NCBI RefSeq assembly: GCF_013074385.2
Contig: NZ_JABEYA020000001.1
Location: forward strand, 744,001 to 808,000
From: Vibrio ostreicida
GTDB lineage: Bacteria > Pseudomonadota > Gammaproteobacteria > Enterobacterales > Vibrionaceae
Direction: 5' to 3'
DNA length: 64,000 nucleotides
The position numbers were made by a program, and so were the translations under genes. The first letter of the stretch is position 1. Each line of letters starts with the position of its first letter. Below are positions 53,450 to 63,934 of this stretch, one piece after another. Under the pieces are notes generated by a model, which saw only the letters and a list, made by a program, of their open reading frames with translations, made no database searches and was not told where the DNA came from.

Positions 53450-55147
53450 TTATTTTAGTTTTGTTAGTTGTTGATTGAGCATTGGGAGATCGAGACCTTG
53501 CTTAGCCGCACAGGTTTTGGCCAAGTCGTACCCAGCGTCTGCATGACGCATGACACCGGTACCTGGATCATTGTGGAGAACTCGAGCAATACGTTGAGAA
53601 GCCTCTTCACTACCATCACAGCAAATCACCATGCCGGAATGTTGGGAGAATCCCATGCCCACCCCGCCGCCATGGTGAAGTGACACCCATGTAGCCCCAC
53701 CAGCGGTATTGAGCAGGGCATTCAAAAGTGGCCAGTCAGAGACGGCATCCGAACCATCTAGCATGCCTTCGGTTTCACGATTGGGACTGGCCACTGAACC
53801 GGAGTCGAGATGGTCTCGTCCGATGACAACAGGGGCCTTAAGCTCACCAATTTTCACCATATCGTTGAATGCTTGTCCAAGACGCTCTCTATCCTCTAAA
53901 CCGACCCAACAAATTCTCGCTGGCAGTCCCTGAAACTGAATACGTTCCCGAGCCATGTCCAACCAATTATGGAGCTGTGGGTTATCTGGAATCAGTTCTT
54001 TGACTTTTTGATCTGTTCGATAGATGTCTTCAGGATCACCCGACAGGGCGACCCAACGGAAGGGGCCGATACCTTCGCAAAATAAAGGCCGAATGTAGGC
54101 GGGGACAAATCCAGGGAAATCGAATGCATTTTCCACCCCTTCCTCTAACGCCATTTGACGAATATTGTTGCCATAGTCTAGGGTTGCGGCGCCGCGTTGC
54201 TGAAGTGTTAGCATGGCTTTGACTTGAATGGCCATCGATTCTTTTGCCGCTCTAACCACCGCCTTTTCGTCTTGCCTGCGGATCTCAGCGGCGTGCTCCA
54301 TAGACCACCCAATGGGTAAATAGCCATTGAGAGGGTCGTGAGCGGATGTTTGGTCGGTGACCACATCAGGCGTAATATTGCGTTCAACCAGCTCTGGAAA
54401 AATGTCAGCAGCATTGGCTAAAAGACCGACGGAGACGGGGCTTTCGGATTCATAGATGATAGCCAGCGCCTCATCTAGGCAGGTGGCTTTTTTATCGACA
54501 TAGCCAGTGCGCAGGCGGTAGTCGATACGAGACTCATCACATTCAACCGCGATCATAGAGAAACCGGCCATAGTGGCAGCGAGTGGTTGAGCCCCACCCA
54601 TTCCTCCTAAGCCGCCTGTGAGGACCCAACGGCCCTTTGCCTGACCATCAAAGTGCTTTTTGGCCACTGAGACGAAGGTTTCATAGGTACCCTGAACGAT
54701 GCCTTGTGACCCGATGTAAATCCAGCTTCCTGCTGTCATCTGGCCGTACATCATCAGCCCTTGTTTATCGAGTTCGTTAAAATGTTCCCAATTGGCCCAG
54801 TGTGGGACAAGATTCGAGTTAGCAATGAGTACACGAGGCGCGTTTTTATGGGTGGGGAATACACCAACAGGTTTGCCCGATTGAATCAGTAACGTCTGAT
54901 CTTCTTCTAAGCGCTCTAAAACCTCAACAATTTTATCAAAGCACTCCCAGTCTCTTGCAGCACGGCCAATTCCACCGTAGACCACTAAAGCGTGCGGATG
55001 TTCAGCGACCTCGGGATCAAGATTGTTCATCAACATTCTCAGCGGTGCTTCAGTCAGCCAGGATTTAGCGGTAATTTCTGTGCCTCTAGGTGAGCGAATT
55101 GTACGTGTTGTATCGAGACGCATATCTTCAGTGTTGCGTGCCGTCAT
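53450..55147 (-). CDS. hutU: Urocanate hydratase
   Basis: Converts urocanate to imidazolone propionate with tightly bound NAD. 565 aa, normal. NAD-binding pattern [16 protein letters not shown] about 180, catalytic cysteine in [15 protein letters not shown] about 412, and [10 protein letters not shown] near the C-terminus. Ribosome binding site AAGGAG at good spacing. 80 nt after hutG, with an inverted repeat in that gap. Confidence 0.98.
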   Translation of the reverse strand: MTARNTEDMRLDTTRTIRSPRGTEITAKSWLTEAPLRMLMNNLDPEVAEHPHALVVYGGIGRAARDWECFDKIVEVLERLEEDQTLLIQSGKPVGVFPTHKNAPRVLIANSNLVPHWANWEHFNELDKQGLMMYGQMTAGSWIYIGSQGIVQGTYETFVSVAKKHFDGQAKGRWVLTGGLGGMGGAQPLAATMAGFSMIAVECDESRIDYRLRTGYVDKKATCLDEALAIIYESESPVSVGLLANAADIFPELVERNITPDVVTDQTSAHDPLNGYLPIGWSMEHAAEIRRQDEKAVVRAAKESMAIQVKAMLTLQQRGAATLDYGNNIRQMALEEGVENAFDFPGFVPAYIRPLFCEGIGPFRWVALSGDPEDIYRTDQKVKELIPDNPQLHNWLDMARERIQFQGLPARICWVGLEDRERLGQAFNDMVKIGELKAPVVIGRDHLDSGSVASPNRETEGMLDGSDAVSDWPLLNALLNTAGGATWVSLHHGGGVGMGFSQHSGMVICCDGSEEASQRIARVLHNDPGTGVMRHADAGYDLAKTCAAKQGLDLPMLNQQLTKLK

Positions 55148-55182
55148 GATGAAACTCCTTGTAGTTCACGTATAAAGCAGGG

Positions 55183-55203
55183 ACGTACGCCTGACACGTA
55201 CGT
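55183..55203 (-). repeat. Inverted repeat between hutG and hutU
   Basis: ACGTACG / CGTACGT with a 7-nt spacer. Hairpin in the polycistronic message; possible processing or stability signal, function unknown. Confidence 0.45.
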
Positions 55204-55226
55204 TAATTCTGCTTTGTTATTGGGGG

Positions 55227-56225
55227 TTATTTTTCAGAAAAGGCGTTGGCAATATCCCAACATAACCGAGCGGCTAGTCGAGCCGTTTGATTATCAACGT
55301 CATAGGTCGGGTTAAATTCGGCAATATCGGCGATAACCAACTTATGCTTGTAATGCAAAATTCTATCGAGGAACAGGGCTAAAGTATCCATGCTGACTCC
55401 ACGAGCGGCTGGGGCACTAACACCAGGAGCCGTTGCGGCAGAAAAAACATCAAGATCGATGGTCAAGTAGATGTAGTCACAGTTATCAATGAAATGTTGC
55501 AGTTGTGTCAGATGGTAGATGTGGTTGAGGTGAGCGAGATCTTTGTCTTCGACAAACCAGACATCGAGCGCTTTGGCGCGCTCAAACAAAGCTTGCGTGT
55601 TACTCGCACGACTAACCCCTAAACAAGCGTAATGGAAGGGCCAGTCATGTTGTTGACAGTAATCGTAGATTTGATAAAAGGGGGTACCTGAGCTCGGTTT
55701 GACATCGACGTTTGTGCTTTCAAATGTCCTGAGATCGAAATGGGCGTCAAAATTGATAATACCGATTTTCGGTGCCGTGGCTGGTTTTAGGTATTCGAAG
55801 TAACGCGCTAAACCTTGAAAAGAAGCCCAAGCAACCTCATGCCCGCCACCTAGGGTGATCACTGGGTTTGAGCGTAGAGCCACGGCGATAACGTCAGCAC
55901 ACTCTGACTGATACCTCTCAAGTAAATCATCCTCACATACGATGTTGCCCAGATCAACCAACTGGCTATCTTGGTGCCAAGCCATATTGGCCAAAGCTCT
56001 ACGAATCAAATCTGGTGCTTTCTTTGCCCCAATGCGGCCTTTATTTCGCGCAACACCAGCATCGCAAGCAAAGCCCAGTAGGCTAACGGAATTCATCTCA
56101 GGAGTGAGTTGATTGGCCTGTTTCTGGGTGATGACGTGATGCACTCGTTTTCCCAACGCGCCATCCTCGGCATCATGACGCCCTTGCCAGTGAAAATCCT
56201 GATTGGTTTTGGGTAAGCTAGACAT
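55227..56225 (-). CDS. hutG: Formimidoylglutamase
   Basis: Hydrolyses N-formimidoyl-L-glutamate to glutamate and formamide, last step of histidine degradation. 332 aa, arginase/agmatinase fold: manganese ligands in [17 protein letters not shown] and TIDLDVFSA. The ATG at 56225 has GGAGT just before it, and it overlaps the hutI stop by 8 nt; an upstream in-frame start at 56255 lies inside hutI and seems less likely. Confidence 0.95.
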   Translation of the reverse strand: MSSLPKTNQDFHWQGRHDAEDGALGKRVHHVITQKQANQLTPEMNSVSLLGFACDAGVARNKGRIGAKKAPDLIRRALANMAWHQDSQLVDLGNIVCEDDLLERYQSECADVIAVALRSNPVITLGGGHEVAWASFQGLARYFEYLKPATAPKIGIINFDAHFDLRTFESTNVDVKPSSGTPFYQIYDYCQQHDWPFHYACLGVSRASNTQALFERAKALDVWFVEDKDLAHLNHIYHLTQLQHFIDNCDYIYLTIDLDVFSAATAPGVSAPAARGVSMDTLALFLDRILHYKHKLVIADIAEFNPTYDVDNQTARLAARLCWDIANAFSEK

Positions 56226-57456
56226 ACTCCAGTTCTCCATTGACGACGCGAGCACAAAGACGGGATATACCTTGCTGATAGCTGAAGTCTGCCGGATGGC
56301 TTACGTCCCATATCGCAATATCCGCGTCAAAACCTTTGCGAAGCTGACCTCTGCTATTGGCATAACCCAATGCACGAGCAGCATGGGAAGTGACACCACG
56401 TAGGGTTTCTTCGGGCGTAAGACCAAAAATTGTGCACCCCATGTTCATTATCATAGTTAAATCTGCAAAAGGCGAGGTGCCTGGGTTTAAATCGGTCGCC
56501 AGTGCCATAGGAATATTGTGTTTGCGAAGCAGTTCTATCGGGGGAAGTTGGCTTTCACGTAAGAAATAGAATGCGCCAGGGAGTAGGGTCGCGACGGTAC
56601 CGGCTTGGGCTAAAGCCATCACGCCCTGTTCGTCAATGTACTCTATATGGTCAGCGGAAAGGCCCTGATAACGAGCGGTAAGAGCGGAACCGCCCAAATT
56701 TGACAGTTGTTCAGTATGACCTTTGACGTGAAGCCCATAATGCTGTGCGGCGGTGTAAACTTGCTCGGTTTGCTCTAGGTTAAATCCTATGGATTCACAA
56801 AACACATCAACGCAGGAGGCCAGTTTTTCTTCGGCGACTAATGGAATGATCTCCTCGCACACCAAACGAATATAATCATCGGCTTTGCCTTGATATTCTG
56901 GCGGTACCGCATGAGCGGCAAGCAAGGTGGTGGACACTTTGATTTTACGATGTTCAGAGAGCGCTTTCGCGGCACGGAGCATTTTTACTTCATCGTTGAG
57001 CGTTAACCCGTAACCAGATTTGATTTCTACCGTGGTGACGCCTGTACGAATTAACCCGTCTAGCCTTGGTAGTGCAAGATGAATCAGTTCCTCTACACTG
57101 GCTCTGCGCGTTGACTGAACCGTTGACAGAATCCCGCCCCCTTGCTTAGCTATTTCTGAATAAGGCACGCCATTCAAGCGCATTTCAAATTCGTTAGCAC
57201 GATTACCGGCGTAAATCAGATGAGTGTGACTATCGATGAACCCTGGCGTCACGAGCTTATTTTGACAGTCAAAGGTTGGGACACCATCAAAAGCACTGGT
57301 GGCGATGCTGTCAATTTTTCCATCATTAATAGTAAGGCTACAGGGACTTGAGATTTGATACCCTTGCTCGCCATTGATCATAGAAACTAATCTAGCGTTC
57401 GTTAGCACCATCTGTGGTGTGTTGATTGAATGTGGCGTCAATGGCGATTCAGGCAT
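56218..57456 (-). CDS. hutI: Imidazolonepropionase
   Basis: Converts imidazolone-5-propionate to N-formimidoyl-L-glutamate. 412 aa from ATG 57456, the usual length (405-412). Amidohydrolase metal motif [11 protein letters not shown], second His in VKGHTEQL, and Asp in [11 protein letters not shown]. The longer frame from 57513 would run through the HutC operator, so I prefer the ATG at 57456, although its ribosome binding site is weak. Overlaps hutG by 8 nt. Confidence 0.95.
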   Translation of the reverse strand: MPESPLTPHSINTPQMVLTNARLVSMINGEQGYQISSPCSLTINDGKIDSIATSAFDGVPTFDCQNKLVTPGFIDSHTHLIYAGNRANEFEMRLNGVPYSEIAKQGGGILSTVQSTRRASVEELIHLALPRLDGLIRTGVTTVEIKSGYGLTLNDEVKMLRAAKALSEHRKIKVSTTLLAAHAVPPEYQGKADDYIRLVCEEIIPLVAEEKLASCVDVFCESIGFNLEQTEQVYTAAQHYGLHVKGHTEQLSNLGGSALTARYQGLSADHIEYIDEQGVMALAQAGTVATLLPGAFYFLRESQLPPIELLRKHNIPMALATDLNPGTSPFADLTMIMNMGCTIFGLTPEETLRGVTSHAARALGYANSRGQLRKGFDADIAIWDVSHPADFSYQQGISRLCARVVNGELEYV

Positions 57457-57476
57457 GTCGTATGATCTATGATTTA

Positions 57477-57490
57477 AATGTATATACAAA
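57477..57490 (-). promoter_or_regulatory. HutC operator upstream of hutI
   Basis: Contains TGTATATACA, a perfect 10-bp palindrome at 57479-57488, the sequence bound by HutC/GntR-type regulators. It lies about 23 nt before the hutI start, so it could repress hutIGUH when histidine (urocanate) is absent. Confidence 0.75.
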
Positions 57491-57561
57491 TAATGTTTTA
57501 CTTGGGCTTTCATTTCAAGTCAGTGGTTACAAAAATGTGATCGTCTGAAAATATAAAGCAA

Positions 57562-58284
57562 TCAGTTGAGTAATATTTTGGAACTTAGCTTGTAACGAGT
57601 GCCTGGGTGATAAAGTAAAGCGGAACTCACGAGCTTGTCTTGACTCCAAGTTCGTCTGTTGAGTAGCAAACAAGGTTCATTTGCGCCCAACCTTAAAGCG
57701 CTACGTACTCGATCATTGGCGACAATGGCTTCTACAGTATGCTCGACGGCGCTTAACGGGCAATTGATAGACAAATACTGATTGGGCGTACTTTGTGTGA
57801 AATCTTGTTCAAGATAATCAGGGGCATGGATGCTATTGACCCATCGAAGCTCATACTGAATTGGATGGCTGTCCTCGAAATGAATGATTTCACTATAAAA
57901 AATCGGACTGTTTAGCATTATGCCAAGTTTGGTTGCAATGGTTTCATCTGCCATCTTAGCTACCTGAGTCACGACTTTACTTGAATACTTTTTACCACGA
58001 AGATTCACTTCGTCGGCGATATTCTGAATATCAAGTAAAGGGGACTCTGCTTTGTCATCCGGCGCGCAGACAAAAGTGCCGAGTCTCGGACGCCTTTGCA
58101 GCTTGCCTTCCGAGACGAGATCGCGTATTGCTTTGTTAACGGTCATTCGACTGACATTAAACTGCTCCGTCAAATCCATTTCTGTTGTGATTCTGTGTCC
58201 GATAGGCCAATGTCCCGAATTAATCTTTTCGATAATATAGTGCTTTATCTGTAGATAGAGTGGTGATTGTTTCATAGCATTCAT
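57562..58284 (-). CDS. hutC: Histidine utilisation repressor HutC
   Basis: GntR-family repressor, 240 aa. N-terminal winged helix (about 5-75: SPLYLQIKHYIIEKINSGHW, TEQFNVSRMTVNKAIRDLVS) and C-terminal UTRA/chorismate lyase-like effector domain (about 95-235), which binds urocanate. First gene of the operon on this strand, 105 nt before hutI. A second operator-like site precedes it, implying self-control. An alternative start is ATG 58275. Confidence 0.95.
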   Translation of the reverse strand: MNAMKQSPLYLQIKHYIIEKINSGHWPIGHRITTEMDLTEQFNVSRMTVNKAIRDLVSEGKLQRRPRLGTFVCAPDDKAESPLLDIQNIADEVNLRGKKYSSKVVTQVAKMADETIATKLGIMLNSPIFYSEIIHFEDSHPIQYELRWVNSIHAPDYLEQDFTQSTPNQYLSINCPLSAVEHTVEAIVANDRVRSALRLGANEPCLLLNRRTWSQDKLVSSALLYHPGTRYKLSSKILLN

Positions 58285-58294
58285 TACGTTTTAT

Positions 58295-58307
58295 TTGACT
58301 ATACAAA
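58295..58307 (-). promoter_or_regulatory. HutC-like site before hutC
   Basis: On the minus strand TTTGTATAGTCAA, close to TTGTATATACAA but with two changes; 11 nt before the hutC start. Probable self-regulation. Confidence 0.55.
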
Positions 58308-58446
58308 TGGTGATGGATTTACGTTGAGAATGCAACCTTAGTGATCGAGTCCGTTCTTCAGCCAAGAATTGATATAAATATCTTGTCAATTAATGAAGAT
58401 ACATGCTACCTAGACGTACCTACAACTATGACAACAAGGGAATGGA

Positions 58447-59190
58447 ATGCTTGGAAAGATAAAGGCTTCTTTAGGATTTGGTGCGGCGAAAGTCGATACG
58501 GTGTTAGAAAATATGCCAATCGTTCAGGGCAGCACGCTCTGTGGCGTTGTCCACATTGAGGGTGGTGAGGTCGAACAGCAAATAGATGCCATACATTTGA
58601 AGTTATGTACTAGAGCCAAAGTAGAAAGCGACAGTGGAATTAGGTATCAAACATTTGTCTTGGGCGCATTGCAGGTGGTGGAGCCCTTTGTTATCAATCC
58701 CCAAGAAAATAAATCTTTTGATTTCGAGTTGGGGCTTGATGATGAAACACCGATTACATTGCTTAGTACGAGGAACAATCAAACTAAAGTGTGGATAGAA
58801 ACCGTTTTAGACATCGGTTTTTCGGTGGACCCCAACGACAGAGATCTTGTTCATGTAGAGGCACTTCCTGTTGTACAAAAGGTCATTTCAGGCATTGAGC
58901 ATGCTGGCTTTACAATGATTAAGTCAGATGTAGAGAAAGGCTTTTTGAATGGTCATAATTTCTCATCAAGGTCTGGTTGCTATCAGGAAATAGAATTCAA
59001 AAAGGGCGGGCTGATCAACAATAAAGAAATTGAGCTGTCTTTTATACTCGATGGAAGCTTGGTACATGGTTTGGCCGAAGTGGACCGTTCTTTGGGTTGG
59101 AGTGATGACCAATATGTTGCGTTTACGCTCCAACGTGAGGCAGACGATGCAGAGATCGGTGCCGTGTTGCACCAAATCCTAACGGTTTAA
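58447..59190 (+). CDS. Spo0M-like protein (arrestin fold)
   Basis: 247 aa of the Spo0M (sporulation control) family: begins with MLGKIKASLGFGAAKVDT and has GGEVEQQIDAIHLKLCTRAK, VWIETVLDIGFSVDPNDRD and the C-terminal segment SRSGCYQEIEFKKG. Two arrestin-like beta domains. In bacteria without spores its role is unknown; members may act in stress or cytoskeletal contacts. AAGGGA precedes the ATG. Convergent with a DUF3187 gene, their stops overlapping by 4 nt. Divergent from hutC. Confidence 0.9.
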   Translation: MLGKIKASLGFGAAKVDTVLENMPIVQGSTLCGVVHIEGGEVEQQIDAIHLKLCTRAKVESDSGIRYQTFVLGALQVVEPFVINPQENKSFDFELGLDDETPITLLSTRNNQTKVWIETVLDIGFSVDPNDRDLVHVEALPVVQKVISGIEHAGFTMIKSDVEKGFLNGHNFSSRSGCYQEIEFKKGGLINNKEIELSFILDGSLVHGLAEVDRSLGWSDDQYVAFTLQREADDAEIGAVLHQILTV

Positions 59191-60170
59191 GTTTTTTGAT
59201 CTGAACCTCCAAATTGGTATCGATATCCAATACCAAATGCGATATCGGTACTGTTATCAGCATTAAACATGTTCTCAACGGCGGTGAGCTCTATGGCTGA
59301 ATTTTTCATTTGGTAGCGGTAACCAAACGTAAACTCTGTTGAGGGTTTTGAAAATTCATCTTCCCCTCCAGAGATACCTTGATGAATGGCCAATTGTCCG
59401 ATGAGGTGGTGACGTGTGGAGAGCCTGTATCGATAGCTGGCGCCAACCGTCCAAGTATTCGAACGATAGGGCATTTGTTTAAATACGCTTGGGGTATTGC
59501 GAAAGGTTATGGCAAGCAGTGTGTCGAGGGAGTGCTTGTCCCTGCGGTAGCCATAATTGATTTGAATCGCTTGTTCGAATTGTGAAGAGCTAAAAATACT
59601 ATGATGAGTATCGTTAAAGTAGAGAGTCGTCCCTAAAGAGATGCCATGATGCGTTTCGTTGAGCAGTTGGTATTGCAGGTAGCCGGTGAAAGCATGACTT
59701 AATGACTCCCCTCGAAAGTTGTCTAATTCGATGCCGTAGTCAGGAATGTGGATAACAAAGCGGTTGTTATCGACATTATCTCTACCATTTTGATCCAAGC
59801 TAAACCAGTCATGAAAATCTTTAGTCAAACCGTCGAGATGATTATTCCCCGCGTAATTCCAACGATAGTCTACTTCTATCTGCCAATCTGATGTCAATTG
59901 CCATTTACCACTTGCAGCCAGCTGATTCTGATAGTAATCCAATTCATAGTCTGGCGTCACGGCCCAGATGCTCGAAATAATACCGGTGATGGTGACCTCT
60001 CCCGATTCCGGTGTCATTGAAAAACCTGAGCGTAATTGTGGGGAAAGGCTGTTGGTATGGAAGGGTGATTGTGTATAGCTTTTTACAGGACCATAATCAC
60101 TGCGGGCCATGGCTGTACTGTTAAAAAACACCAGCATTAGAAAGTAAAAACACCACTTGATCGCCTTCAT
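59187..60170 (-). CDS. DUF3187 outer-membrane protein
   Basis: 327 aa from ATG 60170 (AGAAAG upstream), with a signal peptide ending STAMA. The mature protein is rich in alternating aromatic beta strands (for example WQIEVDYRWNYAGNNHLD, FTFGYRYQMKNS) and ends GIGYRYQFGGSDQKT, the form of an outer-membrane beta-barrel. The family is DUF3187, function unknown. Stop overlaps the end of the Spo0M-like gene. Confidence 0.82.
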   Translation of the reverse strand: MKAIKWCFYFLMLVFFNSTAMARSDYGPVKSYTQSPFHTNSLSPQLRSGFSMTPESGEVTITGIISSIWAVTPDYELDYYQNQLAASGKWQLTSDWQIEVDYRWNYAGNNHLDGLTKDFHDWFSLDQNGRDNVDNNRFVIHIPDYGIELDNFRGESLSHAFTGYLQYQLLNETHHGISLGTTLYFNDTHHSIFSSSQFEQAIQINYGYRRDKHSLDTLLAITFRNTPSVFKQMPYRSNTWTVGASYRYRLSTRHHLIGQLAIHQGISGGEDEFSKPSTEFTFGYRYQMKNSAIELTAVENMFNADNSTDIAFGIGYRYQFGGSDQKT

Positions 60171-60364
60171 AACATTCTTTCTGATTTTAATATTCATTCT
60201 AAAAGAATAGGTTATGATGTTGCTATGTGCCGTATTTGCTACTTCAGATTGATTGGGTTCGATGGTCGGCTTTGCTAACGGTAATGCTCAAAACACTTCG
60301 TTTTGAGCATTCATGTGAGGTTAAAATTGTCCACACTGGCCAATAACAAGGTTACTTTGATGGG

Positions 60365-61138
60365 CTATGCGGCACTTAGGTGAGTGGTGATATAGGGTTG
60401 CCATGCTGTCTGATACAAATGATTCGATTGATTTCGCATGGCATTGATTTTTGCTGTTTCGAACTCGCTGATTGTTCGATTTTCTAACGTGGCTTGCCTT
60501 TCAATTTTCTGGATACGTTTGTAAAGATCATGTTCTGGACCACTTTTAACATCCGCAATGGCTTTTAGATGGATCTGGACTTCGGCAATTAAGCCAGTTT
60601 TTGGGAGCCGGATCAGTAGATTCAAATCGCGATAACCCGATGGTGACGGTTTCTTGAAACGATTTTTCACTTTAACGATCGTTGTCTCTCGATTGAGCGT
60701 TTCATAAGCAGACATCAAACTTTCAATATCATCTGCGACGATCGTAGCTCTTGCCAAATCGGTAATACGCTCGGGCTCATCATTTAATTCAGAGGTTATT
60801 TTGTCTTTGGCTCTTTGAGCAGACTTTACCCCTGAAAAATAGGCTTCAGCTGAAGTAAGCAAGGCGGTATTTTTACATATCATTTCTAGTTCGGCCTGAG
60901 CTTGATGAGCTTTGCTATAAAGTGTATCAAAGTCGGCATAGGGCTGAACTGGGGTGAGGGTCGTGGATTTTATGCCATAAAGGCCACTGAGATTGTGTTT
61001 GAATACTTTGGAACACATTTCGTTTTGGCGAGTGGAGCGCGACTCTTCAGTATTGCTTTCTGTAGGCATTGAGGCAAAAGCGGGTGCACGGCTGAGCATT
61101 AATAGCATCAGAGCCGTGGTTCGCAGAAATAGGCTCAT
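60365..61138 (-). CDS. relV: (p)ppGpp synthetase RelV
   Basis: Small alarmone synthetase of the RelA/SpoT family, 257 aa, like V. cholerae RelV. Synthetase core about 60-230: KSAQRAKDKI, ITDLARATIV, VKNRFKKPSPSGYRDLNLLI, and EVQIHL with the catalytic Glu186. Lys105, Asp127, Arg130, Leu148 and Glu186 correspond, offset by two, to residues I recall as essential in V. cholerae RelV. The start ATG at 61138 has AAAGGAG, yet the first 23 residues (LRTTALMLLMLSRAPAFA) are a Sec signal peptide, odd for an enzyme that uses ATP and GTP. No hydrolase domain. Single gene, divergent from the methyltransferase gene. Confidence 0.88.
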   Translation of the reverse strand: MSLFLRTTALMLLMLSRAPAFASMPTESNTEESRSTRQNEMCSKVFKHNLSGLYGIKSTTLTPVQPYADFDTLYSKAHQAQAELEMICKNTALLTSAEAYFSGVKSAQRAKDKITSELNDEPERITDLARATIVADDIESLMSAYETLNRETTIVKVKNRFKKPSPSGYRDLNLLIRLPKTGLIAEVQIHLKAIADVKSGPEHDLYKRIQKIERQATLENRTISEFETAKINAMRNQSNHLYQTAWQPYITTHLSAA

Positions 61139-61419
61139 GCAGTCTCCTTTGAATTTGTAGCGACTTAGAAAAAAATGGCTTGAAAAGAGTGATCACCAAG
61201 TCGTCACTGTCATACTTATTATCTGGGGGCCTATGTGTCATTAAGCAATGGGTTGTATTGTTTGTTCAACAAAAAATTTGATGCTGGTTTGCACTCAGGC
61301 TTTAAACCATTGTAAATGAGTTATCTGAACCTAACCTGAATGTGTTCTTCAGATTGGGGATACCACTTGAAACAAGATTCGTATAGGCTAGAAGATTAAG
61401 GATGACTCAGGAGAAGAAA

Positions 61420-62067
61420 ATGGAAGATCCAGATTTTTGGCATAGTAAATGGGCGTCTAACCAAATCGGTTTTCATCGAAAAGACGTCAACTCGCTCTTG
61501 ATGGAATATTGGTCTATGACGAAGCCATCTCGAGACGATAAAGTTTTTGTTCCTTTATGTGGTAAGTCAGAAGACTTGGTTTGGTTAGCATCCCAACATG
61601 AGGACGTACAGGCGGTTGAACTCAGTAAAATCGCGGTAAGGGCCTTTTTTTCGGAACATTTTTATACCCCGACGGTCATTTCTGTGAATGGTCAACATGA
61701 CCTCTACCAGTTTGATGAACTGTCTATTATTAACGGCGATATTTTCAGTGCCCCGGTGAAGCCCGTTGATATCATTTATGACCGAGCTGCGTTGGTCGCA
61801 TTACCCGAAGAAATGCGAGTTTCCTATGTAGAAAGAATCATGTCGTTACTCAAGCCTAAGGGGAGAGTGTTATTGGTTTCCCTTGACTATCCACAAGAGG
61901 AAATGTCTGGACCTCCATTTTCGGTTGCTGAACAGGAAATTAGACGCCTCTTTGAAGGTTATCGCACGACAAAACTCTATCATGATGAGGCCAGTGAAAA
62001 TCATCCCAAAATTGCATCAAAAGGGTTGTCACGGTTTACAGAAGAAGTGTATTTGATCGAGAGCTAA
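61420..62067 (+). CDS. tpm: Thiopurine S-methyltransferase
   Basis: SAM-dependent methyltransferase of thiopurines and of selenium or tellurium compounds. 215 aa from ATG 61420, which follows AGGAG; the ATG at 61402 would add a charged peptide. Family signatures: [19 protein letters not shown] at the start, [14 protein letters not shown] (SAM site) about 45-58, and [11 protein letters not shown] about 120. Ends in a terminator shared with the convergent cdd. Confidence 0.92.
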   Translation: MEDPDFWHSKWASNQIGFHRKDVNSLLMEYWSMTKPSRDDKVFVPLCGKSEDLVWLASQHEDVQAVELSKIAVRAFFSEHFYTPTVISVNGQHDLYQFDELSIINGDIFSAPVKPVDIIYDRAALVALPEEMRVSYVERIMSLLKPKGRVLLVSLDYPQEEMSGPPFSVAEQEIRRLFEGYRTTKLYHDEASENHPKIASKGLSRFTEEVYLIES

Positions 62068-62085
62068 GCGAAAAGAAAGGGTGTT

Positions 62086-62109
62086 AAAGGCGCCGCTTGG
62101 CGCCTTTTT
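62086..62109. terminator. Terminator between tpm and cdd
   Basis: Nine-bp stem AAAGGCGCC / GGCGCCTTT with loop GCTT and a further TT; palindromic, so both strands may use it. Confidence 0.88.
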
Positions 62110-62128
62110 ATCGTCGACCAGTCTGTGT

Positions 62129-63016
62129 CTAGATGGCTTGGTAGCTCATGGGAATATCTGGGTTGATGGCTTCTATCGTGCTCTGAGTCGTGGCAAGGTG
62201 GCTGATGCTGCTTTGCGCCATTTCGACCAAGGCGACTGCTTCAATGTCCTCAAATGATTGTGAGTCCATTAATAATTGGATAATTGCAACTTGCAAAGGG
62301 GGTAAACTTGGGTTGAATGCTGCGTTCTCAGCGTAAGCCCCTTGGTACACATTCCCATTTTTTAGTTTGATGCTGACACCACTTAAATTGTGAGAATAGG
62401 GTGCATAGCTTTTGTTTAAGGCTTCTAACGCACTATTGATCATCGTATCGGATTCGACACATGTTTTACCGTGATTAACCTCAGTCATTAGGCCTGATTC
62501 CATTCCTAAGGTGACTGGGCCAAAAGAGTCGGGCAGGTAGTACTGAAGTGTTTTTTCCTCTTTTTGCGGTAATTGAATCGCCAATTCTCCCGCCGTCGAC
62601 AGTTCATTCATAAACTGACGGCAATGGCCACAAGGACTAAAACTGACCGTAATATCTGACACGCCACGTTCACCTTTCATCCAAGCATGGCTAATGGCAG
62701 ATTGTTCAGCATGCACGGTTTGTCCAAGTTGAGTACCAGACATCTCAACATTGGCCCCAAAATAGAGCGTCCCTGATAGGCCACGAACGACAGCACCAAC
62801 ATAAAATTTTGAAATGGGAACATGCGCATAGGTGGCAGCAAATGGCAGTAGTGCAACTCTCAGTTCATCGTCCTGTAAGCCTGATATTGTCAAAAGATCC
62901 GAAAATTGTTCCGAAGACAGAGTCGCGTCAAAATCGTCTGCTGATATGATTGGGGTGAGGAACTGTGCGACTTTGCTTGGCGCTTCAGAAAGTGCTTGCT
63001 CAATGCGACTTGTCAT
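62129..63016 (-). CDS. cdd: Cytidine deaminase
   Basis: Deaminates cytidine and deoxycytidine to uridine forms. 295 aa from ATG 63016 (AAGGATT upstream), the enteric two-domain length. The zinc site is in the N-terminal domain: TVHAEQSA (His, catalytic Glu) and SPCGHCRQF; the C-terminal domain repeats the fold without the site. Next gene upstream on this strand is lrgB, the same order as yohJ-yohK-cdd in E. coli. Confidence 0.96.
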   Translation of the reverse strand: MTSRIEQALSEAPSKVAQFLTPIISADDFDATLSSEQFSDLLTISGLQDDELRVALLPFAATYAHVPISKFYVGAVVRGLSGTLYFGANVEMSGTQLGQTVHAEQSAISHAWMKGERGVSDITVSFSPCGHCRQFMNELSTAGELAIQLPQKEEKTLQYYLPDSFGPVTLGMESGLMTEVNHGKTCVESDTMINSALEALNKSYAPYSHNLSGVSIKLKNGNVYQGAYAENAAFNPSLPPLQVAIIQLLMDSQSFEDIEAVALVEMAQSSISHLATTQSTIEAINPDIPMSYQAI

Positions 63017-63256
63017 AGTGAATCCTTGTGTAAGCATTAATCGATATCATTGGGTTTATTATGACCACGAGTGAATCGACTTATATCAACCCGATATTGG
63101 TATTTCATTTTAGGGCACCATGAGAACATTTCTTCTATATTGATCACAATAATTAATGTAACGATATTATTTTTTCACAATTAGAGTGATATCACACAAG
63201 TTTATTGAGTCGGATAACGATAAAGAGGTGCGTGGAGCGATTAATGATCAAAACGT

Positions 63257-63934
63257 TTATTGCATCAACCATACCGCCAGAGCAAAAAATACTGGCGCGA
63301 GAATGGAGGTAATAAGGCCACAAATGACGAGTGCCAATGAACTGAATGCGGCATCCAGAGGATTTTTTTCAATACAGGTTGCGGTACCCAATGCGTGCGA
63401 CACTGTTCCCATGGTAAGCCCTCTCGCAATAGGGTGAGTAATATTAAACAGGCTGTATACTGGGTACGCAAAAATCGCACCAACCAAGCCAACAATAAGA
63501 ACCAAAATTGCTGCGATCGCAGGCTCACCTCCTAAGTTACTCGACACCTCCATGGCAATGGGAGTGGTGACAGATTTGCCAAGTAAACTGGCTATCAGTA
63601 ATAAATCAGCTTGCGTATAAACAGCGATAAGCGTAGCAGTTAGCATCGACAAAACACTGCCAACGCTACAGGCCAACATGATAATACGCCAGTTGGCTCT
63701 TATTTGAGGAAGCTGTTCATAGAGTGGATAGGCTAGGGCGACAACGGCAGGCTGAAGCAAAAGGTTTATCCACTGGTTGTCTTGATAATAAACGTCAAAT
63801 GGGACGCGACAGTAAGTAAGAAGAGGGATTAAAATGGCTAAACTCACGAGCAGTGGATTCATAAATGGACTTGGGCATTTTTGACATACCCATCGAGCGG
63901 AGAAAAAAACCAATAAGGTTATCACTAACCACAT
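63257..63934 (-). CDS. lrgB: LrgB family membrane protein (YohK)
   Basis: 225 aa, five to seven membrane segments. Holin-antiholin-like LrgB/CidB family; characteristic blocks are LLGKSVTTPIAMEVSSNLGG and GLTMGTVSHALGTATCIEKN. In E. coli it is called yohK, beside cdd. Its start overlaps the lrgA stop (TAATG). The possible role is in programmed lysis, or as a glycolate or pyruvate carrier, according to work on homologues. 240 nt separate it from cdd, which then likely has its own promoter. Confidence 0.93.
   Translation of the reverse strand: MWLVITLLVFFSARWVCQKCPSPFMNPLLVSLAILIPLLTYCRVPFDVYYQDNQWINLLLQPAVVALAYPLYEQLPQIRANWRIIMLACSVGSVLSMLTATLIAVYTQADLLLIASLLGKSVTTPIAMEVSSNLGGEPAIAAILVLIVGLVGAIFAYPVYSLFNITHPIARGLTMGTVSHALGTATCIEKNPLDAAFSSLALVICGLITSILAPVFFALAVWLMQ

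Noticed and set aside
63150..63205. CRP or CytR site before cdd (TGATATCAC and TGTGA half sites)
   Set aside because: Half-sites are present but none has the TGTGA-N6-TCACA spacing.
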